A stretch of DNA of 64,000 bases. It comes from Vibrio casei. GTDB lineage: Bacteria; Pseudomonadota; Gammaproteobacteria; Enterobacterales; Vibrionaceae. Location of the stretch: assembly GCF_002218025.2 (NCBI RefSeq), contig NZ_AP018682.1, positions 62,001-126,000 on the forward strand. The letters are read 5' to 3'. A program made the translations under genes and the position numbers. Below the pieces are notes generated by a model that was not told the DNA's origin, made no database searches, and worked only from the letters and a program-made list of their open reading frames with translations. Positions 52,823-61,816 of this stretch are shown here, piece after piece (position 1 is the first letter of the stretch; each line of letters begins with the position of its first letter).

Positions 52823-53725
52823 ATGCGAGTAGATGACTTAATTTTATTCTCTCAAGTTGTTGAGTTAGGGAACTTCAATAAAGTCGCTGAGAAAAATAAT
52901 CTTACAAATTCAGCAGTTAGCAAAAGAATTGCCCGATTAGAGGATGATTTGGGAGTTCAATTGCTATACAGAACAACTCGAAAACTCACGCTGAGTGAAG
53001 CTGGTAAAGTCTTGCTAACAAAAGCAAAAAGTGTGAGGTATGCCGCGCAAGAAGCAGAAGATGCTGTGGCAGGGTTCGGTGAAAACATCAGTGGTCACAT
53101 TCGAATGTCGGTTCCGGCTATCTCTGGAGATCTACTATTAGCCGACGCTGTTGCTGAATTTTGTAATAAATATTCTGGTTTAACTGTCGACATGTCTCTG
53201 GATAATCGTTTCGTCAATTTAATAGATGAGGGTTTCGACTTAGTTATTCGTACTGGATACTTAGAAGACTCAAGTCTTATCGCTAGACATATTCTTGATT
53301 CCCAATGGATTGTATGCGCATCACCCTCTTACATCATTAGAAATACAAAACCTCTCACACCACAAGACCTTGTTAACCATAATTGCCTTCAATATAGTTA
53401 TCAAACAACAGGGGCGACCGATTGGGAATTTAAAGGAAATGATGGCAACTATATTGTAAAAGTATCGGGAACCTTCACGACTGACAACGCAATGGCATTA
53501 AGAAAAGCATCACTTGGTGGCCATGGGATTGCTTATGTACCCAAGTGCTTGGTTTATCACGATTTACGTAATGGAGAATTAATCGATATCTTCCCGGAAC
53601 AAGTTGGTAAAAAGCTTGGTGTTTATGCTGTATATCCTTTTACTCGGCAACCGCCTCATAAAGTTCGATTATTAATAGAGCATATTCGTAATCGTTACCT
53701 TGCAATATCTCATTATTTTGAATAA
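52823..53725 (+). CDS. LysR-family regulator beside lldPD
   Basis: This 300-residue regulator has an N-terminal winged HTH (NFNKVAEKNNLTNSAVSKRI) and a LysR effector domain. It is divergent from lldP-lldD and may control them in place of the usual GntR-type LldR. The IS3-beta insertion now lies in the shared promoter region. AT-rich DNA precedes the ATG, with no strong Shine-Dalgarno. Confidence 0.85.
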   Translation: MRVDDLILFSQVVELGNFNKVAEKNNLTNSAVSKRIARLEDDLGVQLLYRTTRKLTLSEAGKVLLTKAKSVRYAAQEAEDAVAGFGENISGHIRMSVPAISGDLLLADAVAEFCNKYSGLTVDMSLDNRFVNLIDEGFDLVIRTGYLEDSSLIARHILDSQWIVCASPSYIIRNTKPLTPQDLVNHNCLQYSYQTTGATDWEFKGNDGNYIVKVSGTFTTDNAMALRKASLGGHGIAYVPKCLVYHDLRNGELIDIFPEQVGKKLGVYAVYPFTRQPPHKVRLLIEHIRNRYLAISHYFE

Positions 53726-53730
53726 CAAAA

Positions 53731-53758
53731 AAGGCTCACTACCTAAGCAGTGAGCCTT
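53731..53758 (+). terminator. Terminator after the LysR gene
   Basis: A 10-bp perfect stem AAGGCTCACT / AGTGAGCCTT has an 8-nt loop and is followed by CAATTTT. The next 211 bases up to the IS66-beta end hold no gene. Confidence 0.8.
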
Positions 53759-54002
53759 CAATTTTAAGCGTTTATAGGGTCAGATAAGTGCTGATGTTTA
53801 AGCCTAAAGGTGGATTACATCATGCCGCCCATTTATAAAAAACCGAATAAATTCAGATGTTAAAAAACAAAAAACTATTTAACACCCTAAATAACACCCT
53901 AAAAAAATAATTAGGGCTCACAAACCATCAACTTAGCTTGCCTTGCCAGCTCTCTTGATTCAATTCTTTGTATCCGCGCCATGAACCCACGGGGCGATAT
54001 TG

Positions 54003-55535
54003 TTAGTGTTTGAAGTTCCAAGGCAGGAGTGCATCGATATCAGGTTCCGCTTTCGCTAACTCCTGCATGCACTTGACCATGTAGTCGTAAACGATAAGGC
54101 CGTTGGCTTTCGCTGTCTCGACGATACTGTAAAGCATCGCGCTCGCTTCAGCTCCATTGGGATTGGTCGAGAAGAGCCAGTTCTTTCTCCCAATAACCAG
54201 CGGTTTTATTGCGCGTTCAGCTCGGTTGTTGTCTATCGATAAGTGACCGTCATCGATATAGCGGGTGAGCTTCGGCCACTGACCGAGCGTGTATTTTATT
54301 GCTTTACCCAGCGGGCTAGACTCAAGCACTTTCTGAGTTGTCATCCATTCATAAAGCTCATCCAGTATCGGCTTAGCATGCTCTTGGCGCTCTGCTTTCC
54401 GTTTTTCGGCACTGGCACCTTTTAAGCGTGATTCTATTCCATAAAGCTTCTGGATTTTGGCCAACGCTTTATCCGCTTTACCTGACTTGCCTTTGCCTTG
54501 AAGCTTTTTCGCCTCCATGAACTTGCGCCGAGCATGCGCGAAGCAACCGACATTGGTGACGAGATGAAGCCCATCATAAACACCATAGCCATCGGTTTGC
54601 AGATACCCATCATAGTCGCCCAAGAAGGCAACGGGGCACGCCCTCGCGCGACTGTTTTGATAGTCGTACAAGACGATATTTTTCACATTGGGGAGTGCGG
54701 CATCTGGCGAGTCTGCGCCCGAGCAGTAGAGCCACATGTAACACTGTTTATCTTCTTTGAGGACATTGAGCGGCGTTTCATCCGCCTGAATCACCACTTG
54801 CTCAAGTAGGTGCGCTTTCAAGGCCGCGTAAAGCGGGGCGAACTTCTCACTGACTTGGATAATCCACCTTGCCATCGTGGTTCGTGAGAGTTCGATACCC
54901 GACTGGGTAAACAACGACTCTTGTCGATAAAGTGGCATCGCGTATTGGTATTTGCCGAGGATGATATTGGCCAACAAGCTTTCTGTGGCGAAGCTCTTCG
55001 GGATAATGCTTTGCGGCGCTGGCTTTTGAACAATGCGGCTGTTGTCCTGAGTTTGCTCGCATTGGCGGCAAGCATATTTAGGACGAACATATTCCAACAC
55101 TTTGAGTACCGCTGGCGTGAACTCAAGCTTTTCACTGCGGTCTTCACCGATTTTATGCAGACTATGTTGGCAGCAAGCGCACTGCTTTTCATCGTCGTCT
55201 AAATCGAGTTCGATAACCTCACGAGGCAAGCTCTTTGGCAGTGGTCTGCGTTTACCGCGTTTCTTCGTTGTGATGGTCGTTGTGACAACGTCAACCTCTT
55301 CTTCTTTAGCAGCTTCACACTCCGCTTCGTTGAAGAGGTCACCTTGGGATTCATTGTAAGGCTTTAACGCCTCCGAGCGTTTAGCGAACTGACGGTCGAA
55401 GGCAAGTTTGAGCGGTTCAAGCAGCGATTGGCGCTCTTGTTTCAATTGGATTTCTGACGCCAACAGCGCTTTCACCATCGCTTGTAGCTCGGCAACATCT
55501 TGGCTTTCTGGGTTGATATTTGGCATCTTTTTCAT
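54003..55535 (-). CDS. tnpC: IS66-beta TnpC transposase
   Basis: This 510-residue IS66 transposase has an N-terminal coiled coil, a zinc ribbon (CACCQHSL ... CRQCEQ) and a DDE core ending in LSIDNNRAERAIKPLVIGRK. It is intact. Confidence 0.95.
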   Translation of the reverse strand: MKKMPNINPESQDVAELQAMVKALLASEIQLKQERQSLLEPLKLAFDRQFAKRSEALKPYNESQGDLFNEAECEAAKEEEVDVVTTTITTKKRGKRRPLPKSLPREVIELDLDDDEKQCACCQHSLHKIGEDRSEKLEFTPAVLKVLEYVRPKYACRQCEQTQDNSRIVQKPAPQSIIPKSFATESLLANIILGKYQYAMPLYRQESLFTQSGIELSRTTMARWIIQVSEKFAPLYAALKAHLLEQVVIQADETPLNVLKEDKQCYMWLYCSGADSPDAALPNVKNIVLYDYQNSRARACPVAFLGDYDGYLQTDGYGVYDGLHLVTNVGCFAHARRKFMEAKKLQGKGKSGKADKALAKIQKLYGIESRLKGASAEKRKAERQEHAKPILDELYEWMTTQKVLESSPLGKAIKYTLGQWPKLTRYIDDGHLSIDNNRAERAIKPLVIGRKNWLFSTNPNGAEASAMLYSIVETAKANGLIVYDYMVKCMQELAKAEPDIDALLPWNFKH

Positions 55536-55594
55536 GGCATTTATTATACTAAAATCATGCCGTTAACGCTTGGTGGATAAGACTATATTATCGA

Positions 55595-55948
55595 TTAAGT
55601 CATTGTAAAATCTTCTATTTTAACGGGTTTATGGCCGATAATCGTGAAGCCTGAAAGCAGCCTATCAAGCTCGAAATGAGTCAGGGTAAACACGTCATTT
55701 TTCTCTTTGGAAGGCCATTTATATTTGGCTTTTTCAAGGCGCTTGTACCAAAGAGCAAAGCCTGTTTTATCCCAGTACAACACTTTGACTTTATCGCGCT
55801 GTTTGTTGGTGAACAGGAATAGTGCACCGCTGCCCAAGGGCAAGTCGATGTCATTTTCGATAATCGCAGCGAGGCCGTTGATGGACTTTCTAAAATCGAC
55901 GCTTTCGCGATAGAGATAGATTTCGGGAGCACTGAGCATACGTTTCAT
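55595..55948 (-). CDS. tnpB: IS66-beta TnpB
   Basis: The 117-residue IS66 Orf2-like protein shows YRESVDFRKSINGLAAII and GALFLFTNKQRDKVKVLYWD. Its start overlaps the tnpA stop. Confidence 0.93.
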   Translation of the reverse strand: MKRMLSAPEIYLYRESVDFRKSINGLAAIIENDIDLPLGSGALFLFTNKQRDKVKVLYWDKTGFALWYKRLEKAKYKWPSKEKNDVFTLTHFELDRLLSGFTIIGHKPVKIEDFTMT

Positions 55949-56265
55949 GACAGCGCACCGATAAGTTCTGCAAGATAGGTCGCTGGCGTGCCTTGTGGGA
56001 TGCTCAGTTCAACATCATTGACGAGCAGGGTCATATTGGCAACGGCAAGGTGAGTGGCTTGATACTTTGTGGTCTTTTCAACGACTTCTGCTTTAACAAA
56101 GCCAACCGTGTTCGGTTTTTCGATGTGCTTTAACTGTTGGCGCTTAGCATAAAAAGTGGAAAGGCTGAGGCCGTTACGTTCACAGAATAATCGTTGTGAT
56201 AGTTGGCTGGATTCATAGCGTTCGAACAGGGTTCGCCATTCTTGGTTAGTGCGTCGTTTGGCCAT
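55945..56265 (-). CDS. tnpA: IS66-beta TnpA
   Basis: This is a 106-residue HTH protein (SQRLFCERNGLSLSTFYAKR). It is the first gene of the element and is coupled to tnpB by ATGA. Confidence 0.9.
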   Translation of the reverse strand: MAKRRTNQEWRTLFERYESSQLSQRLFCERNGLSLSTFYAKRQQLKHIEKPNTVGFVKAEVVEKTTKYQATHLAVANMTLLVNDVELSIPQGTPATYLAELIGALS

Positions 56266-56444
56266 TTCAAATCTCCTTTGCTGCTTTGGGTTGGAGGTTT
56301 GATCTTATTATTCGGGCTAGACGATTAGAATGCGGGGTTTATGATGCGCTTACTGAATTCTCATTCATAATAATCCTTTATATAATGATGTCTTGTTATG
56401 GCTGAAAGAAAAAAGAAACGCATTGCTATTCTCTATTGAAGTTT

Positions 56445-56912
56445 TTAAATATTTTTTACTCGACTTAATATGCTGTCATAACAACGCGTATATCCGTATA
56501 AACTTCCCATGCGATTTAGAGAATCCCGACGTGGTGAATACGTCTCAAGTAATTCAAACTTGCTGTGAAATGGAGATTCTGATGCAACGATAAAATCTTC
56601 ATCAACTTCAGAAAACTGATGTGCTGTTAAATCAATAATCAAGTCATTTACGACAACCCAATAGTGAATTGAGCTTTCAAATTGGTTGCGTGTATACACA
56701 ACATCTTTTATACCTTCTGATTCAAGATAAAGCGCTAGCATCTGACTTGTTGCTTCACATGAACCATAAGGAAAATCACTAAGCTCGGTTTCAATAAAGT
56801 CCGCCTCGGTGAGTTCCAAAATAAGTGCTTCTCTAAATACTTTCACTAACTCGGCTATCAAACCATTCTCCTTTTTACCAATACGACAAGTTTCTGTTTT
56901 TATATTTATCAC
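56445..56912 (-). CDS. Transglutaminase/papain-like protein
   Basis: This is a protein of about 155 residues with a candidate Cys-His-Asp triad: Cys in FPYGSCEATSQML (about 52), His in SSIHYWVVV (about 83) and Asp in LIIDLTAHQF (about 94). The spacing and the H-x-W...D-L-T pattern fit the bacterial transglutaminase-like fold. It has no signal peptide. Its start (GTG 56912 or TTG 56915) overlaps the stop of the ADP-ribosyltransferase-like gene, so the two are translationally coupled. A related fragment lies at 47151-47352. Whether it is an effector, an antidote or a processing enzyme is unknown. Confidence 0.6.
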   Translation of the reverse strand: MINIKTETCRIGKKENGLIAELVKVFREALILELTEADFIETELSDFPYGSCEATSQMLALYLESEGIKDVVYTRNQFESSIHYWVVVNDLIIDLTAHQFSEVDEDFIVASESPFHSKFELLETYSPRRDSLNRMGSLYGYTRCYDSILSRVKNI

Positions 56913-57523
56913 CAACGAAGCAAGTGAATCTCAAGCCCACCTGCAACTTTTGTCTCGATAGTAGTTGGTCGTCGATTAAAATACACAAGCAATTCAAACT
57001 CATGCCCAAATTTATGGTCTTTGCCGAATGGTCCATATATCGCTTTAAAATCATGCTTTAATGGAGTTTCGATAACGTAGACTTTGCTATGTTTTCCATA
57101 CCCATTTTTTAACGCATGGTAGACCGCGATATATGGTGATAACGTGGTTGAAACAGGGTGTGTCCATGCATCATTTTGATTATCAGAACACACCCCACGA
57201 AACAAAAGTTGACCTTTTGGCAATAAAACCCCTTTTTCCCGAATTTCCTTTTTCAACTCAGAGTACCGATGAAAATCAAATTTTTTGTATTCTCTCTGAT
57301 AGCTGTTAAACACTGGAGTATAAATATTGCGCTGTCTAATATCTTGCCAATTATCTAAAACTAAGGATGATTCAAGGGTACTTTCAAGCTCAATCTGAGT
57401 TCTCGGCTTACGATAGTTGTTGGGAGCTATTTCGTAACATACATTTTCAGCGAATATTTCTAGGACACTATCTAGTCGGCCATCCCAGCCTATACAAGAA
57501 AAATCAAACCTACCAATACTCAT
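56909..57523 (-). CDS. ADP-ribosyltransferase-like protein (R-S-E type)
   Basis: This 204-residue protein has the three hallmarks of an R-S-E ADP-ribosyltransferase in order: Arg109 in LLFRG, the STT motif (125-127) in PVSTTLSPYIAVYHAL, and the ExE pair E175/E177 in GHEFELLVYF. Such enzymes move ADP-ribose from NAD to protein or nucleic-acid targets. It has no signal peptide, so it probably acts inside the cell or as part of a toxin pair. GAGGTAAATA precedes the ATG. It is coupled to the transglutaminase-like gene. A hairpin separates it from the P-loop ATPase gene upstream. Confidence 0.65.
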   Translation of the reverse strand: MSIGRFDFSCIGWDGRLDSVLEIFAENVCYEIAPNNYRKPRTQIELESTLESSLVLDNWQDIRQRNIYTPVFNSYQREYKKFDFHRYSELKKEIREKGVLLPKGQLLFRGVCSDNQNDAWTHPVSTTLSPYIAVYHALKNGYGKHSKVYVIETPLKHDFKAIYGPFGKDHKFGHEFELLVYFNRRPTTIETKVAGGLEIHLLRW

Positions 57524-57703
57524 TATTTACCTCAGTGATACAGCACTTGCGTCTTGTAGTGTAGTGACATAGTGAACTTAGCAATCGAATTAAGTATCTG
57601 TTTTTACTATACTTGCCTACAAATTGAATTACTAAATGTAAGTCAATTTGTATTTCTATCCATTGAGTCAGCAATCGATTAAAAAACAAAATGGGGCAGA
57701 GGT

Positions 57704-57728
57704 GAGTCAGCCCAGATCTGGCTGACTC
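57704..57728 (-). terminator. Terminator-like hairpin
   Basis: A 9-bp stem GAGTCAGCC / GGCTGACTC has a 7-nt loop. On the minus strand a T-rich run follows after about a dozen bases. It lies between the ATPase gene and the ADP-ribosyltransferase-like gene. Confidence 0.5.
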
Positions 57729-57744
57729 GAAGATATACAAAAAC

Positions 57745-57767
57745 AAGTTGGAAAACATCTCCAACTT
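57745..57767. terminator. Second hairpin in the same gap
   Basis: Stem AAGTTGGA / TCCAACTT with a 7-nt loop lies 33 bp past the ATPase stop. The two hairpins together may form a terminator pair. Confidence 0.45.
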
Positions 57768-57800
57768 ATGTCTTCGGTTCAAGTGCTAAAATACTACAAA

Positions 57801-59477
57801 TTACTTATTCTCATCCATTTCGTATTTCTTGATTGCTTTATGAACCCTTTGGAAACTGTCATCTCCCATTGAAAATGCCTCCTCAAGGTCGAAGTATGAG
57901 GGAGCGCTACTATAAGCTCGCCAGCAACTTCTCAAATACTCTCTAAAGATGGCTGTTCTTGCATATCTGCTCGCAATTTTTAAGCATGATAAGTCTACTA
58001 TTAGTTCATTTCTGGAAAGTTCGTCCATTATTGGGGTATCAAAAAGCATCGCATCAAGATATGCAAATTCACCGAGCCACCTCTTAATATGATACGCACC
58101 GATAGTAGTTACCCTAAAACTATCTGGCATATCTCCGATAAGATTACTATCTTCATCTTCTTCAAACGTAACTCTTAGCGAGGTTTCTATCAGCTTTTTG
58201 TTCGTGGCTCTCCTCAGTGCGGATTCTACCTGATTTGTCGTAAAGCCAGCGTTTTGACATTCCTCTATTAAAGTTTCGGTCCTACAAAATCCATCCTTGT
58301 CCAAATGCCCACCTTTCGTATCAAGATACGAAATAATAACAGGGACTAAGAAGTGTTCATTTGGGTCTGCATTACATATATCGAGCACGTTCATTGAAAT
58401 TGATGTATCTGGACTGTAGTGAGAGTAGTCACCTAAAAGGGCCTGTTTAGAAAACTCATGTACAGGAATTCGATAGTCCCCTTCCTTCTCCATTATATCA
58501 GTTATCTTTTGTGCCTCTATGTTCGGAGAGCCGATGAAGCCAGTGACGAACTCTATTACCGCGCGAATATTGCCACCAGTAATATTCGTTAAAAACTCGT
58601 TTAGCTCTCTGTTATTTTGTAGTGATCGAACTAATGCTTCCAAAAATAAGGCTAAATTCTCAGATCGAACAGAAGGTAAATCGATCGCATGCTCTCCTCT
58701 AGCTAATTTAGCTGCGAACCTTAGCCTTTTTTCCACAACTTGGTCTACACGTGGCGGAGATATGGTAAAGATTTTATGTGGGTAAGCTGTTAACGCTCCT
58801 GAACGTTTAGACTTATAAAACGTTTGTGGTCGAACAGACAGAAATACAGTAGCTTTCCACTCTTTGGCTAGCTCTTGGGAAATAATAAAAGCTTCCTGTT
58901 GAATGTCGAAGTCTCGTTGGTCAGCATTATCAATACAAATTATGACTTGTTTTTTTCGCCCCTTCGCAATATGTTCTACCGAGCGCTTCATATGGTTACT
59001 TTTGTTTTCTACAAGGTTTGCCAGTTCTTCTATAAGCTTTTCTTGGTATTTTTCTGGGTTTGAATCTTTGTAACTTCCCCATAAGCCTTTGGCAAACCTT
59101 CGAATTTCACTATCATACACCCCGTGAATAAAACTGTTATCGTAGGTGTCAACTTCATATTGTCTTAGTAACTGATGCTCAATCTGATCCAAAATAAATG
59201 AGTTTATTTCTGTGTTGAGGGAAGCATTTGCACCTAAGTCAATGTAGATATAAATAGCCTTACTAAACTCTTCGTGTGCGCTGTTATGCCTTAAATTCTT
59301 TACGAATGATGTTTTTCCTACTCCTACATCCCCTATCAGAACTATAGGACGTCTGGACAATGCTTCCGCTACAATATCAGGCGAAAAATTTGAGCCTTTT
59401 TTGGATTTTACAGGTTGAACTGATGGTTGCTCTTCTGATGCACTAATGATCTGCTCCAGCCAGACTGGACACTTCAT
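57801..59477 (-). CDS. P-loop ATPase (STAND/AAA-like), 5' end replaced by IS
   Basis: The protein has 558 residues as read. Walker A is GDVGVGKT (49-56), Walker B is QVIICIDNAD (near 178), and the arginine-containing strand end is VFLSVRPQTF. A helical C-terminal half with winged-helix-like segments follows. This layout occurs in defence-related STAND and other signal-transducing ATPases. The first 11 residues come from the IS3-alpha end (ATG at 59477), and the native start is lost. The sequence beyond the IS does not continue the frame, so a rearrangement removed the 5' part. Any N-terminal effector domain is unknown. Confidence 0.65.
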   Translation of the reverse strand: MKCPVWLEQIISASEEQPSVQPVKSKKGSNFSPDIVAEALSRRPIVLIGDVGVGKTSFVKNLRHNSAHEEFSKAIYIYIDLGANASLNTEINSFILDQIEHQLLRQYEVDTYDNSFIHGVYDSEIRRFAKGLWGSYKDSNPEKYQEKLIEELANLVENKSNHMKRSVEHIAKGRKKQVIICIDNADQRDFDIQQEAFIISQELAKEWKATVFLSVRPQTFYKSKRSGALTAYPHKIFTISPPRVDQVVEKRLRFAAKLARGEHAIDLPSVRSENLALFLEALVRSLQNNRELNEFLTNITGGNIRAVIEFVTGFIGSPNIEAQKITDIMEKEGDYRIPVHEFSKQALLGDYSHYSPDTSISMNVLDICNADPNEHFLVPVIISYLDTKGGHLDKDGFCRTETLIEECQNAGFTTNQVESALRRATNKKLIETSLRVTFEEDEDSNLIGDMPDSFRVTTIGAYHIKRWLGEFAYLDAMLFDTPIMDELSRNELIVDLSCLKIASRYARTAIFREYLRSCWRAYSSAPSYFDLEEAFSMGDDSFQRVHKAIKKYEMDENK

Positions 59478-60328
59478 TAAGCGACATTTTGATTTTCAAA
59501 GTTAACTGGGCTTAGATACCCAAGAGCACTGTGCCTTCTTGTCCGATTATAATCAACCTCTATGTATTCAAAGATCGTTTGGCGCATCTCGTCTCGCGTC
59601 ATGATCGGCTCATACTGGATCGCTTCAACTTTCAATGAATGGAAGAAGCTCTCAACACAAGCATTATCCCAGCAGTTTCCTTTCCTACTCATACTTTGCT
59701 TTAGATTATAAGCAGTTATGATGTCTCGATAATCTTTTGAGCAGTACTGACTACCTCGGTCACTATGAACGATAACCTGCTCAGGGAACCCTCGACGGAA
59801 CAAGGCCATTGATAACGCATCGCAAACCAGAGTTGCCGTCATTCTGGTATCCATAGACCAACCGACTACTTGCCTGGAATAAAGGTCAATGATTACCGCC
59901 AAATACAGCCAGCCTTCGCTTGTCGCAACATAGGTGATGTCTCCCGCCCACTTTTGATTCGGAGCCTCTGCCTTAAAATCCTGAGCCAGCAGGTTCGGAG
60001 CAACTGGCATTTTATGTTTGCTGTCCGTCGTACACTTAAACTTACGTGCCGCTTTCGGCGTTAAATCCTGCCGCTTCATACTGGCGGCAATGGTTTTAAC
60101 ATTACGGCTATCACCGTTCTCAGCCAGCTCTTTCTGGATGCGCCTTGAGCCATCACGACCTTTGCTATTATCAAAAGCCTCTTTGACCTTCGTATCAAGC
60201 TCTTGCCGAGTTACCTCGCGCTGGATGGCCTTGTGGCGATGCTTAATCCAGTAATAAAACCCACTTCGTGAAACACCGAACACCTTAGCCATGCGGGCAA
60301 CTCTGAAGCACAGCAGGTGTTCGAGCAT
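59477..60328 (-). CDS. IS3-alpha OrfB transposase (copy 3)
   Basis: This 283-residue DDE transposase is identical in translation to copy 1 and intact. Its stop and the ATG of the chimeric ATPase frame share bases at 59477-59479 (TTAAGCG/CAT region of the IS end). Confidence 0.93.
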   Translation of the reverse strand: MLEHLLCFRVARMAKVFGVSRSGFYYWIKHRHKAIQREVTRQELDTKVKEAFDNSKGRDGSRRIQKELAENGDSRNVKTIAASMKRQDLTPKAARKFKCTTDSKHKMPVAPNLLAQDFKAEAPNQKWAGDITYVATSEGWLYLAVIIDLYSRQVVGWSMDTRMTATLVCDALSMALFRRGFPEQVIVHSDRGSQYCSKDYRDIITAYNLKQSMSRKGNCWDNACVESFFHSLKVEAIQYEPIMTRDEMRQTIFEYIEVDYNRTRRHSALGYLSPVNFENQNVA

Positions 60329-60342
60329 AAATTCGTAGCAAT

Positions 60343-60627
60343 CTACTTTAGGTTTTTCGCGAAGTAGGTGGCGGCCTTTTTTACTATATCTAGCTCTTCA
60401 GCTTGCTCAGCCAATTGTCGTTTGAGTTTGGCAACTTCAGCGGCTAGATCTTTTTCCCGCTGACTGGTGCTGGTGTCGCTCTTAGCTGACTTACGCCAAC
60501 CATAGATCTGGGATTCGTGTAACGACAGTTGTCTCGCTGCCGCAGCTACTCCCACTTTCTCTGCTAGCTTCAGGGCTTCTGCTTTAAATTCAGGGGAATG
60601 GATAATACGTTTTTTCTTGCTTGTCAT
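60343..60627 (-). CDS. IS3-alpha OrfA (copy 3)
   Basis: This 94-residue protein is identical to OrfA of copies 1 and 2, and the A-AAA-AAG frameshift site is conserved. Confidence 0.9.
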   Translation of the reverse strand: MTSKKKRIIHSPEFKAEALKLAEKVGVAAAARQLSLHESQIYGWRKSAKSDTSTSQREKDLAAEVAKLKRQLAEQAEELDIVKKAATYFAKNLK

Positions 60628-60768
60628 GGTTCACCTCGTTAGTGATTGTACTCACTTAACTCGGTGTCCAAAACTGCTGGTGCGGATCACTACAAAAGCA
60701 AACAAATTTGTCGATTTTTACTTGGGAGACTTAGATCCACATTGGTTTGTAAATTCAGGGAGCTATTA

Positions 60769-61242
60769 ATGCAAGAAAGGAAACATCTAAATGATTATTT
60801 TGACATACCTTTTAGCGAAGAAGAGTTGGATAAGATTCGTTGGGAGGCTCAAGATTCGTTTAAAGCTACTAAAGAACTATCCAAGTATCACTCGTTTAAT
60901 GGCAAATTACTTGGCATAACCATAGCGACGGCATTATTTGCCGTAAGTGCTATTAACCAAAGCGATAGTAGTGAGCTAAAAGGATTTCTAGTGTTGTTAT
61001 TAATAATTCTCGCCCCTTTGTCACTATATAGACACTTCAAAGCCAAGAAAATGGAGAAAATTAATCACCATGCTGGTATTAAATTTAGAGAAAAGTATGA
61101 TTTTTATGCCATGTATGATGAACACTATAAATTAGGCATGGTAGTACTTTCATACGAGGTCGAGAGGAATGGGAAAAAACGAAATCGATATAAGAGATTT
61201 GAAATTCCTACATTTCTTGAAATTGAACATGGTCTTTCTTGA
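60769..61242 (+). CDS. Two-helix membrane protein (SLATT-like layout)
   Basis: The ATG at 60769 (MQERKHLNDYFDIPFSEEEL) follows CAGGGAGCTATTA; the frame is open back into the IS but that part is not native. The 157-residue protein has a charged N-terminus of about 45 residues, two hydrophobic segments (LLGITIATALFAVSAI, LKGFLVLLLIILAPLSLY) and a long charged cytoplasmic tail. The layout recalls two-helix SLATT-type effectors of defence systems, but no signature confirms it. Confidence 0.6.
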   Translation: MQERKHLNDYFDIPFSEEELDKIRWEAQDSFKATKELSKYHSFNGKLLGITIATALFAVSAINQSDSSELKGFLVLLLIILAPLSLYRHFKAKKMEKINHHAGIKFREKYDFYAMYDEHYKLGMVVLSYEVERNGKKRNRYKRFEIPTFLEIEHGLS

Positions 61243-61304
61243 GCCACTATTCCATTGAAATTAGTGGCCCAGGTTTTGTAAGTTACGAAAGTAGGTAGGC
61301 AGTG

Positions 61305-61520
61305 TTATCCAACCTCAATTTCCACTGAAAACGACTCATGAACCTCAGTGCTTTCAGTTTCATCAATCAATCTAGTTACTACACCACTACATAATAAATT
61401 CTCAAGCGCTTCTTCTTCGCTATCTGCGTTGGAGAGCGCTTCAATCCAATCGGATTCACTCACTTTATATTCTACCGTTTCAATACCGGTACACTCGACA
61501 GTGCGAGTACGGGTTAGCAC
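61305..61520 (-). CDS. Small acidic unknown protein
   Basis: The product has 71 residues from GTG 61520 and is strongly acidic (EALSNADSEEEALENLLCSG). The frame is open back to the preceding gene's stop at 61569, so the start is uncertain. It is similar in style to the small acidic genes at 16924-17558. The function is unknown. Confidence 0.5.
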   Translation of the reverse strand: MLTRTRTVECTGIETVEYKVSESDWIEALSNADSEEEALENLLCSGVVTRLIDETESTEVHESFSVEIEVG

Positions 61521-61568
61521 TATTTCGCCATCTAGGATGTCCGTTTTACAGTGCGTATCAGTGATCGT

Positions 61569-61793
61569 TTAGTAGGTTGATTCCACCCCCTCCAAATAAG
61601 CAGGAGACTGAATTTCGAGTCCGGCTTTATGATGGTTTAAAACTGTCTCTAATAGCATGTAAACCGCACCGTTGAACTGCTCATTACATGCATGTTGTTC
61701 ACGGTACATTTCGCTTGAGCTGATGCTCGCTTGAGTAATATCGTCTGCATTTTGAATGGTGATGCCATAGCAGTTGAGTTCTAAAGTTTTCAT
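61569..61793 (-). CDS. Small unknown protein
   Basis: This is a 74-residue acidic soluble protein (MKTLELNCYGITIQNADDIT). AAAGGGCATCTTCA precedes the ATG. It is 23 bp after the 61817-62149 gene and probably in one operon with it. The family is not recognised. Confidence 0.6.
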   Translation of the reverse strand: MKTLELNCYGITIQNADDITQASISSSEMYREQHACNEQFNGAVYMLLETVLNHHKAGLEIQSPAYLEGVESTY

Positions 61794-61816
61794 TGAAGAT
61801 GCCCTTTCGTTGGTGA

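Larger units (their letters stand above)
53970..56353 (-). mobile_element. IS66-family element, type beta, complete
   Basis: The element is 2384 bp with imperfect terminal repeats GTATCCGCGCCATGAACCCA and, inverted, GTAAGCGCATCATAAACCCC. It carries tnpA, tnpB and tnpC. The two flanks both contain AATTCT, but an exact 8-bp duplication is not seen. A 3' fragment of the same element lies at 29284-29861. Confidence 0.9.
59447..60689 (-). mobile_element. IS3-alpha, copy 3
   Basis: The element is 1243 bp, matching copy 1, in minus orientation. The flanks (CTAA and CTAC) are not an exact duplication. The ATPase frame enters one end but does not resume at the other. Confidence 0.93.

Noticed and set aside
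53813..53832. Minus-strand sequence that could encode the Met-Gly-Gly-Met-Met end of GroEL
   Set aside because: Only about five codons fit and nothing upstream reads as GroEL, so it may be chance.
57510..57782. 90-residue frame between the ATPase and ART-like genes
   Set aside because: It spans two strong hairpins, overlaps the ART start and has irregular composition; treated as non-coding.
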